A DNA stretch of 64,000 bases, from assembly GCA_008508345.1 (NCBI GenBank), contig QNGE01000987.1:127719-191718 (forward strand), read 5' to 3'. Source of the DNA: Paragonimus westermani. Taxonomy: Eukaryota > Platyhelminthes > Trematoda > Plagiorchiida > Troglotrematidae. How positions within the stretch are numbered: the first letter of the stretch is position 1; every line of letters starts with the position of its first letter. The notes below the pieces were generated by a model, which worked only from the letters and a program-made list of their open reading frames with translations, was not told where the DNA came from and made no database searches. Of this stretch, positions 22,791 to 33,180 are shown piece after piece. The translations under genes were made by a program, and so were the position numbers.

Positions 22791-25470
22791 TATTAATTCC
22801 CGTTCCAGTTCTAAGCATGGGACGGGGGTGTCTGAAGCTGAATGGTGGGAAATAGAACCTGCCGGCTGAGCGTTACTATAATTAAACAAATCTGTTTTGG
22901 GGCCTGCGGAGCAGTAACCATAAACAAGGGTAGGGACGATATTGAGAGCTAAATTTGATGGCAGCATCATGTTTTGCCTATCAACCCCACTGTATGTAAC
23001 CGGTAGGACGACCCGGTCCATACTGCAAGACGGCCGACGCAGTAAGAGATAACTGATGCGACTATTCGTGGTTGTTTGTGGGCTCAGGTACGGCCTGAAA
23101 AACCAGAGCTAGACAGCAGAACGACCAGGGTTCTCAAACAGAGCCTCTGGCTCAAAAAGCATACGCCTTAATGCAGCGAGTGGGTGGCGGTGCACAAGAA
23201 TTGGCACGCTTTTCGGGGGAAGATGCCAAACTTCTTCCAGTCCCCAACCCGGATAGCCAACAGATTGAGGTTTGCCAAATCTCTACCCATAGTCCTGCTC
23301 GCTATAATTTGGTAAGATCATCACATCGTCCAGTTTAGCCAACTACGTCATCAAGATTTATAAGCCATCATGCCGCGTCAAGGTCCAGTCTCTTTGTGAC
23401 AGGGAAAGTAAAACGATCAACCACAGCAGTGTAGGTGAGTGCTCAAAAACGCGCGACAGTCTTTAACGGAGTGGCTCCACCTGTTACTGTCTGCTGTGTG
23501 ATCGAGTTGTTCCAATGGTTTCTGAGATAGTGGAGTACCGCAGTCAGTGGACGACTTGGATCTACATTATTTCTTGTTCCTTCTTCGAGTCTCCTTTTAA
23601 TCACCAGAGTGAGTACTTTATGCCCTTCCTGAGAACGTTTTTTCCCGCGGACATTCCATGTTGCTGATGAAGTAAACGATGGTCAGTAGCACGGTGCCCT
23701 CGTTTTAAGCTGAAGGCTAAAGTGGTGATGATAATGATGAAAACGTTGGGAAACCCGAGTCTTTAAGTTTGACTACGCACTATCAATATATTATGGTCAT
23801 TCTTCCCACCACCATCCCGCCGACGTTATCCCATCTGCGGGAATGCTATCTCCGACTAACTTGTTTCTCAAAATCCCACTCTCACCAGCTCTGTGGTCTT
23901 ATCGTTTTGGGTTCATGGCACCCTGTGCATCAAAATTCCTATGGCTTTCGACAACGCTTGAGGTATTCAACTTTTCGGTCATTATCTTATCCCATATTTG
24001 TTCATGTTCACTATTTTGTCGTCCCACACATTGCTCCTATTAAGTACACTTTTGTTAACGTTGACAGTTGCCAACAACGTCTACGTATTACAAAAGTGGT
24101 ACGGGCGGTTTCCAGCAATACTGTTGGATCAGAGGTAACGGACGTTTGTGGTCGACGTGGCTGCTGCATGACTGTCCATAACGATATGCGATGCCAGATT
24201 TTTTGTATAACAATAAAATTTCCAGGATGCTGGCCTCAAAGATGATAACTGTGCTGTGCCGGCATCATCAAAGTGGCCATTTGTCTGCATAAGCTGCCTC
24301 ATTCCAGAATGTAGAATCTCGCTAGGGCCCATAGCCGCCTCATTGTTTGCAGCCGTCAGTGGGTAGAAACGAGACGCATTCGATTGCGGCTGCGGTGTGT
24401 CCACAAATGTCAGTACAGCGTACATGGCCCGGGTAAACGTAACTTAGGACGAGATACAGAAAGCCTTACCTGATATGACGTCATATTTGAGGCACTTGAA
24501 TGAGCATGTAGCACGTACCACCGCGTATCTGGCGATTATTTGTAAGATAGCGTTTATTTTCATCGTTCCAATTGAGGAATACGTCACCATTTTGGGTGGC
24601 GAAGCACTTCGAAGGAGGGGGTCTTTCAGTGGTGGCGGTTTTTGAACGCATTCACCACAGGTCACTAAGCTGCAACGACCTCGAATTACAGCTTCCCCTA
24701 GATTTAAAAAGCAAAGTTATCGAGAAGTCCCCAGGAATTTAAGTGACGTTATCCGTAAAGAGTAACACAGAGGACCTGTCTGATAAAACGGCAGCTGGCT
24801 GCACACTAAACAGAACCCGAATGGACCACCACTTGCGAAGGCAGTAGGAGCTCTTACAACTTGCTCGCACGCCAAAGCGAAAGCGTTAATTCACGCTCTT
24901 AGGTAAGAAACAGAATACCCGGAATGATCCATATATATGTGCCCATTTGTAACACTCGGTTTATCGTTGTAGTTGCCAGTATTCTAAGACTTATCAGCCT
25001 TCATACCGTGACTAGTGGTAGCCAGTATTGACGGATTACTGGCTATCAGACAAAACCCTTCACACAAAACTGTCAAAAGAAAAACTTGTATAGATTGCAC
25101 TCTCGCAACGTAATCTCAGTTCGTCACCTGTGATCACTCCGCTACCTCAAAGATTTCTTGTCAACCACCTGAACATTGAGTGCTGTCAAATATTTATTTC
25201 ATTTCAAGCGTTGGTCTTACAAAACAACTTGACGTTAAACTATATGTGGAATTCTGGATAGCACGTGATAATCGTTTTAGAGGGAGCTGCCGGTTACAGG
25301 ATTATCGCGAATTACCACGAAAATAGGTTGACAGCGTTCCACATTTTATCAACCAAAGCAAACAGTATTGATATCTCGTAAGGTTTCCGCCAAACATTAA
25401 TCACTAACACATTATTCGTCGTGGTAGTTGTGATCATTCCATATTTTCGTACCTGACGTTTAACCCACAT
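22791..25470. other. No recognisable gene
   Basis: Several open runs occur (for example plus-strand 23,769-24,245 and minus-strand 24,425-24,129), but none shows a known domain. A short GAT/AAT-rich run near 23,727-23,745 is trivial. The left end (22,788-23,021 minus) may be LINE-b 5' sequence. Confidence 0.35.
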
Positions 25471-26050
25471 GTCTACGCGCAATGTCTATCGATAGGCTGG
25501 ATTCAAGGTAGTCGCTTCCATAAGCATCGAGTGTCTATAAATTCTAAACCCGTCGAACAACCGATTCAGATCCTAAAATGAAGACGGTCGCACTGGGGGG
25601 TTTCTTATTACTAAGGTGCTAATGTTCAAGAAGAGAATGGTACACCAAATGGAGGGGGATATCAATAAACTTCAATGTTGAATTCATCAAATATACAAGT
25701 TCCGAGACTAATGGTTCACGTGTATATGATCAAGCGCAACGGTCGCGTAGTGACAAAGCGATCGATCGCAAATGAAACCAGAGTACATACAACCGAAGGT
25801 CCGATAACAGAAAGTGAGGAAGAAAAACTGTGCGGAAACAAGTTTCTGCGAGGATGCGATATCTAGATTCAGTGATACATCAAGATTGGCATTTGTTGTA
25901 GAAACGATTTGTCACGCACGCAGCTTAAGTGAACGTGTCAGTCTTTGAAAGAAAGGCTCGTGATCACTATTAATGAGAATTCCGAGGTGGGAAATGGAAC
26001 CAATGAGAATGGAATAAATAAGAACAGCAAACGTGTTCATCGACTTTCTT
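25471..26050 (-). mobile_element. LTR family 1, copy 3: truncated, inverted near-identical copy of 1896-2475
   Basis: Reverse-complemented, this 580 bp block matches 1896-2475 with a single mismatch found by eye (one base in a GCTCATCG/GTTCATCG context). It lacks the outer ~40-50 bases of the LTR at both ends, so it is not an independent intact insertion. Its edges are sharp. Because all other copies of this LTR differ heavily from each other, the near-identity needs a recent copying or conversion event, or an assembly error. Confidence 0.75.
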
Positions 26051-26849
26051 TAAAAACAACATACTTGAAACAATTAACGCAATTGATCACTTTCGCACTT
26101 GCCGCGTGATATCGCGCTTTTTTAATAATCCCACAAACTTCAGTTGCACGAGGGGACCTTCTGTGATGAGAGGATGCGCAAGAATCTCTCAGTGAAACAT
26201 TTTGGGAGATTATTCAACTTCTGCACGGTCCCCACTGGTCGACAAGGTCTTCGCAACACAGTCTACCCAACCGTTCGCCGGCTTCTAGAATTTCTCGCCC
26301 TTGCTTTCCACAGGATAGCCCCCACGGGCGATGCAGATCACCAAATTTTCTCAGCAGATCCGATACTTAGTCCTCAAAAAACCCTTTTATGCTGTCCCAG
26401 CCTCTGCGCCCAGAAAGACTCATTCTGATCGCTTAAACTGCTTTTATTCAACCAAGCTTTCTTGGATTAAAAACTGCAAACTACCATCAGACAGTTTCGA
26501 AACGGAAAACTGTTGGAACGTCGTCAACCTCGGAGCAACAAAAACAGACGAATCGTCCACTGGCGCCCTCATGCACACTCATGCTGCTAAGAAACTGCCT
26601 CTGCCGTCAGGAAGTTTTGTGGAAAACCGTCATTATTCATGCACACCCCACTCGGTATCAGGACTGCTTTCTCAAGCTTATCCCTGTTCCCTCATATCTT
26701 TTGTACCAATCTAATGAGTATGTAGCCCCTTAGTGCATGTGCACAGTTCGTCTGGGGCTTTTAAACAAACTACTAGATGTCAGAAATTTGTTGCACGGCA
26801 CAAGTCGTGAGATCTTTGTTTTCATGGAGCCGTACACCCTGGGATATCA
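26051..26849. other. Possible 5' part of LINE-c
   Basis: Open plus-strand runs at 26,144-26,428 and 26,331-26,714 lie directly upstream of the LINE-c endonuclease and may be its first reading frame. I recognise no zinc-finger or other ORF1 motif, so this is only a positional guess. Confidence 0.25.
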
Positions 26850-29140
26850 GTGACAGATAACCGCATATTACTGGGCATTCACTATGCCGGACAGAATTCA
26901 ACATGTGTAGATATGGGATGTTCAGCCATAGTCATAGGCCAGAAGCCTCCGCTGGCGACTGTCATAGGGGAATTAACTTCCCTAGATGGATGCTCCGCAC
27001 TGGCCTACAACTTGGGTTTGCATTCGCCACACATTCCTTGTCGATTTCACTCACTCTTCATCGCCATGCAGCACCTCCTACGACTAAATTTTTATTGTTA
27101 CTGCAGACTTTTTCCCATCTGTACAGCATTTCTCTAACCTCCTCATCATTGGTGACCTGGGCGCACCCAAACTCAAATGGCAGCTGCCAGTCGTAAAAAA
27201 GTATTCCGCAGTCTTTCGAAGTTGTTGCCAGTGCCGATCCCTGAAACAGCCTGGACGAAACATGTGTGGTAACCTACAGGGCACCGTCCGGAACGGACAC
27301 ATTTTGCTTGATCATGCCGTCCGGAATGAAATCCACTTGGTGGACGGAGTATCCATCGACTCACCGCTGAGGCATAGCAAGCGCTTTCCACCGGTTTTTT
27401 ATTTTGTCTGTTAATTGCTCAGAAACATTTTAACTGAGGCTATTCCCCAAAATTCTCGGGAGGCAAAATTCAACGTACCAACGACCATCTTAGGTACGGA
27501 GTCAGTATAGACTCAGTGAATTCGAACTACCTTTCGCTCAGGGTTGCCATTCACGGAGTTGATGAGACGTTTGTTCACTGCAAACTGTGGAAGTTCCTCT
27601 CAGGTTCGTCACTTCCACGGAAATTGCGGCGTCTTTCTGACATATGATCATGTCTCTTCTCTAAACGTAAATTACCGGCAAGCCGAATGATCTAGAAGCC
27701 TTTTGCTCTGTAGGACAAAGGTGCAGACGATAAATTCCTTCAGCATACTCAACGGGTACAGACAACAAGTTTAATGGCAACCCGCGAAAATAAGAACATA
27801 CTCCCCAAACACAGGTGACGCTAGAGGAAATCTAAGCCTTCAGCCCTTTCTCTGTGGCACTCCAGGAAGAAAACCTTGTCCAACGCCCGAATGGTTGCCG
27901 GGGTGTCCCAAGACTAATATTGGCCAGTCTTCGATGTAGTTCCGCCACACTGATATCCGATCCTCTCCTGGTGAGGCTCGCAATATCCACTCTTAGCGGG
28001 TGGCCTCTTGAGCTCGAGGTTTGGGATTCTTATTTTCAATCAACCATTATGTTGAAACAGAACCTAACGTGGTCCATCCACAGATTTTCAAGGAGGTGGC
28101 TTCTGGTCTGGTGGCTGCTCTCTGTAATTCGTTTCAGTCAACTCTTTTAACGGGCACTCTCCCCAAGAAATATAAGGAAGCCACTGTCATGCTCATATTT
28201 TAGGCAGGTGACTGACGTGTCCCTGCTCCGGTCATCTTTAATTAGTTCTTGTCGAATAAACTTCCCTTCTCTACTCAGCATGGATCTGTTCGCCAGCACA
28301 CATGCGTAGCCAACGTGTCACTCTTTATGGATGGTCGGACAGAAGTTGAAGGCAGTGGCCACATCTACAGTGCTCTCTTTGAATTTGTCAAAGCTGTTGA
28401 CCGTGTCCCACATGACCCTTTCGTACTTAAACTGGAAACTTATGGCATTCAAGCAGCGGTCCCTTGTTGGGACACGTCCTCTCTTGGTAAAAGAACTTTC
28501 AGGACAGAACAGGATCACACCCTTCTTTTACCTCACCGACCTCCGCGGGAATAACTAAATGATCCAAACTTGGCCCACCGCAGTTCCTTATGTAAATCAG
28601 TGACCTTCCCTACCTTGTTCTTATCGAAGCTACAGTTCATACTGACGAACTAAAAATCTGGAATGCGAGTGTCCCCGGTGCATCACAGGTCGACCTTGAT
28701 TGTCTTGGGTACTACAGAGGTGAATGCAGTCCCCTTTCAAACGAGAGAAAATGTGCACAACTCTCACTCGAAGGAGACAGTGGAAACTGTTTGTGATGTA
28801 TATTCTACAGAGTGCGAGTTCGCTTAAAAAGTGGCCCAGGACTTGAGAAGGTGTATAGTTTTTCCCTTACTCACGCCCACTAGATGGCCGCTGGAAAACA
28901 GTTAGGTATTCTTGGGAAGCCACCTTCTTCGCATAGACAAACACGCCATCTGGTCACTTCAAGTGGTCTCTATAAAACCGCCGCTTGAGTATGCTAATCC
29001 AGTCTTATACGCCGACATGAAGAAAGACATGCTTGCCGCTGAGCGTTGTTCGGAGAATCCTAATTTGCAACAGTCGGGTTCCGAAACTAGCCCTTTGGTG
29101 TTCGTGTCATACGGTTTATTCGTAACTTTTCGTTCCTGAC
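26850..29140 (+). mobile_element. LINE-c: CR1-like non-LTR retrotransposon
   Basis: Endonuclease remnants at about 26,990-27,400 read in alternate frames: FSHL..(L)..GDLGAP, a degraded GDFN.P motif, then a segment ending DGVSIDSPLRHS, which corresponds to the site where ..PLG.SDH is expected. Reverse transcriptase is visible at 28,060-28,560. The C-terminal part at 28,900-29,140 reads (S)...PLEYA.P...ADMK.D.L..ER, matching the RP.LEY..PVW.P......L..ERVQ segment that follows CR1 polymerases. There are many stops and shifts. It is a different subfamily from LINE-a and LINE-d. A LINE tail at 31,366-31,625 may be its displaced end. Confidence 0.65.
28021..28560 (+). pseudogene. LINE-c reverse transcriptase fragment
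   Basis: The first frame has VHPQIFKEVASGLVAALCN, then TGTLPKKYKEATVMLIF, the standard CR1 fingers motif (P..L......A..L...FN.SL..G.(L/V)P..WK.A.(V/I)..IFK). The second frame (28,249-28,554) has TQHGSVRQHTCVANVSLFMDG, then ALFEFVKAVDRVPHDPFVLKL, corresponding to QHGF..G.SC.TNLL and LDFSKAFD.VPH..L...L. The LDF aspartate is replaced (FEF). The catalytic YADD box is not recovered. This is a dead copy of the polymerase of an autonomous LINE. Confidence 0.7.
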
Positions 29141-29407
29141 CGAAATACTGTATATGATCATGTGTTCGTTTTCATCTTTCGGCCACAGGGGTTTGTAAAC
29201 AGCTGACAATCTTCGTAAGTTTCCTTTTGTGGCGTTAGACGGTGGCACCTTTAACCCGCTGTCGCACTAGCAGAGGAAGCTTATAGATGTGCTTGCCCAA
29301 CTATTGTCCTATACCAGCGTGGTAGCGTGCAGTCTGTTGACGATATGACAGCCGGCAAATCCGACCTCGTTTACACCCAGCACGCGAACGTAGTCTTTGG
29401 TTCATGA

Positions 29408-30600
29408 TTGGGCCGGCAAGGTAACCCGTTTTGCACCGAATTCGCCAGTCAGAAGGGGTCGTGGAAAGTTCGGCATTTCTTTCACAAACTCGACTTTGCG
29501 CAGCACAAGCTGCAAGCCAACTTCATCTCGCCCAAGAGCCCACGCGACGTCAGCTTTAACGAGGTAATCAATATTCTTTCGCAGGTATTTGGCGACCAGT
29601 CACCTTTATCCATCTTTAAGTACTGCTGCATCAGGTTGAACAGCTGTGACCCCGATGGCTTCTTCATCTGTGCTGGTTCACAAGCGGGATCGCCTTGAGC
29701 AGTCCTCTTCCAAGAAGGATCAGCTTGCGTGTCTTTAGTCCTCAGATGATGCTGACCTTCTTACACGGCCGCTCAGTAGGACACAATAGCACGAAATCGT
29801 TACCCTCTAGGACCTTACCACCGAAGACTATCGACTGCTCAGTCGGAACCACGACCCTGGCTGGGTCCACAATTCTGTTCAATATTTAACACCTGTTAGC
29901 TGAGTCGCACGACCAAATCAACAACAATAATCCTTTCCCACTTATCTGCAGTGATACCTACCAAAAATGCCACCGCTCCCTCCATGTTGGCATTGCGTCA
30001 TGCGGCACTTCACGCGTTACTTCCTCTTGAAGTAACACTACTGTCATCACTGGAAAAGGCTAGACCGGATGGACGGCTATTGCCAGCCACGTCCGCTAGG
30101 CAGTCAACGCGCATCCAACATCCATCCACCCCCACTACGGTCCAAATCGATCGCTGGGCCCAGCAGCTCACTCGTCTTCTCAAAATGTTGTGTCTGTACC
30201 GATCAACGGGTACTCTGGTCGTCTCCGGCTAGACGGCGTCGGAAACCACAATCATTTCTAGCTGGCTACGGAGCTCAGCTTGCCACTCGCCAGCCAAGCT
30301 GACATCCAATTTCGCTACCAGCGTATGTGGTGGTGCACTGCAATCAACTGGGCAACACACCGCCCCTCCAGCTTCAACAAAGGGATCATCAGTGAAATCA
30401 GTTATTTCTCTGATTCGCTTCTCACTCTACCAGGTCTCGACTGGGTGGAACTACTTCACCTACCAGAGCTACCGATCGCCGACATTTGCAGTCGAGCGTT
30501 GTCCTCCAGAACGAAATCACTGAGGATGCCGAAACGTCCCCACAGAATAGGCAACCGCTCTCTTGCCATGGATTGGCCGTCACTGGTCTAGTCTGTGCAA
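29408..30600 (+). mobile_element. Gypsy-D: gag-protease remnant of a Gypsy LTR retrotransposon
   Basis: A frame at 29,408-29,698 contains HKLDFAQHKLQANFISPKSP, then VSFNEVINILSQVFGDQSPLS and YCCIRL, matching the family gag pattern (Y..FI.P..P.D..F....(E/Q).L...FG.Q.SLF...Y.C.(K/N)L). About 700 bases further on, the frame 30,280-30,591 has DSLLTLPGLDWVELLHLPELPIADIC, matching the end of the protease domain (...LDLLG.DW...L.L...P...(V/I)C). The protease active site should read LDTASD or LDTGA; near 30,225 the sequence reads LDGVG, so the motif is lost. No polymerase follows. It sits between LINE-c and another LINE tail and may have inserted into LINE-c. Confidence 0.6.
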
Positions 30601-31365
30601 GGGACTACTGTCTAGGTCACAGTAAATGGATGGCAACAATAATGGAGAACGAAGGCGACACGATCCTTCAAGACGTCATGGTTATTATGATATCTGAATG
30701 AACATCCGGAACCAGCCCTACTCATGATATTCCGTGAACACTTGCTAAGTTAAGAATCACTTTCCACAGTACCTAATTTTCAACGACTTCGACATGGGAC
30801 GCTGAACAAAGCAAGTTTCTACAACTTCAGCAGCCTCAACACAGTGCAAGCAGTAATCTGACAGGTTCGCAACCAAGGCGATGAAAGGATCACAAACGTA
30901 AGCTCACACACCCCAAAAAGCTCAATCCCCGTCAGCCGTTGACCAATAATGTTGCCAATAAAAACAGGATTTTTCAATTTTTGGAATTTGAATGCCTGCC
31001 AGTTTTTTCACAATTCGAGTTTGGCACGCGTCTCTAGTTGTCCCGTTGAGTGGCTTGACTCCAAGGCCACCCATAACCCAGAAGCACAGTTGATGTGCAC
31101 CACTGCTCCGTTCTTGGGCTAAACAGTAAGTGAACATCATTTGAGGTCCATCTTTTGCCTCATGTTTTCAGGGTGTCTTAAGTTTCAAGAGTTGTGTTCG
31201 GATACTATCGCTCTGGGTTTCATATCCTATAGAGATGTCACTGTGTGCCTTCTGTAGTCGAGATACTGCTCGCGGTGTTTGCGTTCGGCTCTGTCTTGCA
31301 CCTTCTGGAAGCAGCAACCGGCTCGTCTAGTAAATAGCCACTGAAATGTCCATTGGTCTTAGACT
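30601..31365. other. No recognisable gene
   Basis: This should hold the start of the Gypsy-D polymerase if that were complete, but I see no reverse-transcriptase motif on the plus strand. A minus-strand open run at 31,140-30,922 is unassigned. Confidence 0.35.
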
Positions 31366-31625
31366 TTGTCCCACCAGTCTCGACTCGAAATTTTCAAGTT
31401 ATGTCTACCGGAAGCCCGAAAAAACTGCGGCGAGCTAATTCTTACACACTTTTTCTTCCGCATCGGATCCGTACAGCACTTCTTCACCGCAGTAGCAGAT
31501 AACAGCCGAAGGGCTTACAAAAATGAACTCCACAAACTCCAATCTCTGACCTTCTTTAGGAGGCAGCCATTTTCCTACAGCCTCAACAACCACTGAAACG
31601 ACGTTCCATTAGAGGTGGTTAGCTA
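31366..31625 (+). pseudogene. CR1-like LINE C-terminal remnant
   Basis: The frame reads SRLEIFKLCLPEARKNCGELILTHF, then about 45 codons later SYSLNNH-stop-NDVPLEVV. This matches the CR1 C-terminus, where Y..RL..L.L.SL..RR.RGDLI.TF(K/R)I is followed by F..R.I..WN.LP..VV. One stop replaces the conserved tryptophan. It could be the missing end of LINE-c, with Gypsy-D inserted between, or a separate copy. Confidence 0.6.
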
Positions 31626-31639
31626 CTATTCTAGGTGGT

Positions 31640-31890
31640 TGATACGCGCCATGACGCAACGGACATTGGCAACAGAACAATTGAGACGAAATCCGACCTC
31701 ATCCATCACAAAGCACATCATGGAAACAGGTCACGTTGTTGACCCGGCCAACTCGTTTCAAGTTCTGTTACGTAATAAGAACCCCAAGTTGCTTGCTTTC
31801 TCCGAGGCGATGTTGATCAATACTCACCGTCCGGCTTTGTGTGTGCATAAACTGTTGACTCACGCAGTTTGTCTGCCCTGGAACTGACGA
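31640..31890 (+). pseudogene. Possible Penelope-like GIY-YIG endonuclease end
   Basis: The 90-codon frame starting at 31,615 contains RRNPTSSITKHIMETGHVVD, then SFQVLLRNKNPKLLAFSEAM and HRPALCVHKLL, ending in LPW. This resembles the C-terminal end of GIY-YIG-type endonucleases found in Penelope-like elements (SSI..HL..TGH.(I/V)D...F.(V/I)......R.L.FAEA..I....P.LC.Q.......LPW). The GIY and YIG motifs themselves lie upstream and are not visible; the preceding 250 bases are a LINE tail instead. So this is a truncated fragment. The similarity is recalled by eye and the family name is tentative. Confidence 0.5.
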
Positions 31891-32099
31891 CAGTCTTTGT
31901 TTCATGTAAACCCAATGGTTGAATGTTTTTGATCGTGTTGCTAACCGCATGTCCTATATATTCTAATGTTTTACGTTCGTGACTGAAGAGAGTAAACGAA
32001 ATGTTAACATCTCGCGATGTATGTCTTCCATCGCTATTGGTGAATTTTTTCAGTGTCATTCTTTATCTCCACCTGTTTCAGATTTGGTTAGATTATTAT

Positions 32100-33180
32100 T
32101 CTACTCTGTTTTCGGTACGTGTGTAACCCTCGATAGTAATGCCACAACCTGTATTCAATGACTTCAGCCCAGAACGTATGAACATCACACGTTGAAGTAG
32201 CTGCTTGCGTGAGTGTTTGATGATTGTTATGTGTTAATATAAGGTTAGTGGCCACGTTCCCTGCTCCATTTATTCTCTTCTCGTTAATTCGTCTACTTGC
32301 GTTGGAATTACTTATACCGATTATGAGCTTTTCTTACAATCTGACACTACCGTTCAAGTTACGCGCGTTACAAATCATTTCACCTGTGAATGCGGATCTT
32401 GATGTATTATTCAATCTTGATACTGTTACTTGTAAAAGTTGTTTGCGCGTAGTTTTCCTCCCTTACTTTCCTTTGCCGGACCTTTGTTTGTATGCGCCCT
32501 GGTTTCAATTTCGCCTGACCGTTTTGCCATTACGTGACTGTTGCATTCGGTCATATTTACGTGAACCGTTAATCTTGGAACCCGTATACTTGGTGGAATC
32601 AATATCGAGGTTTGTTGTTGTCTTCCATTTTTCAGTTTATCACATCGTTTTTTAACATTAGCAACTTGTCAATAAGAAACTCGCCAATACGACCGTCTTC
32701 CTTTTGGATCCGAATTGGTTGCCCGACGGGCTCAGAATTAACAGACGCTCGTTACTTACAGAAGCGACTGTCGTGGATCCAGCGTATCGATAGACGTTGC
32801 GAAAAGACTAAGCGCTGCTCGAACAACCACTGGTCGTCCGGGATTAATATCACACTTTCAGGGCTCACGCTGTTGCCGAACCTCTTTTATCTGCAGTCGA
32901 AAATTTACGTTTGGTGAGTGTTAGTACCTGACTAGTATATTTAACGATACGACCTTCATACTTTAGTGCGGCACACATTCTCGTACAATTTGCATCAGTT
33001 GCGACAAAGCGATTCCGGTTGGTCGTCAAATATGACAGTCCGTTGTTCATTTATTGTCATTCGTTGGAGTTTTTTGAAAGCTTTATTAGTTATCTTCGAA
33101 GACTGAAGCAGACTATCCTTCATTACTTTGTACATGAGGTCTACGAGGTCACTGGAGGTTTTACGCGGCGGCTGTAGAAG
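32100..33180 (-). pseudogene. Gypsy-E: RNase H remnant, split by a solo LTR
   Basis: On the minus strand, 33,180-33,060 reads ITNKAFKKLQRM, like the connection segment before RNase H (C..AF..LK..L). The frame 33,050-32,865 has RNRFVATDANCTRMCAALKY, then GRIVKYTSQVLTLTKRKFSTADK. This matches the Gypsy RNase H core (F.(I/V).TDAS..G.GA.L.Q...R.I.Y.S..L...E..YS..(E/D)KE). The first catalytic aspartate (TDA) is present. At 32,849 the solo LTR begins (minus sense). Beyond it, at about 32,184-32,110, the frame resumes weakly with FWAEVIEYRLWHYYRG, where W.(V).(HF)R.YL.G is expected. The rest of the element is not seen. Confidence 0.6.
32190..32849 (+). mobile_element. LTR family 1, copy 4: solo LTR with 5 bp target-site duplication
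   Basis: The element runs from CGTTGAAGTAG (a TG start mutated to CG) to GATTAATA (a CA end mutated to TA), 660 bp. It is flanked by TCACA at 32,185-32,189 and again at 32,850-32,854, a perfect 5 bp duplication. It interrupts the RNase H coding sequence of Gypsy-E on the opposite strand. A 143-codon open frame runs through its left half (32,224-32,655) but is hydrophobic and repetitive in character and is most likely incidental. Confidence 0.8.

Noticed and set aside
32224..32655. 143-codon hydrophobic frame in LTR copy 4 as a membrane protein
   Set aside because: The frame lies wholly inside a non-coding LTR and is not preserved in the other copies.
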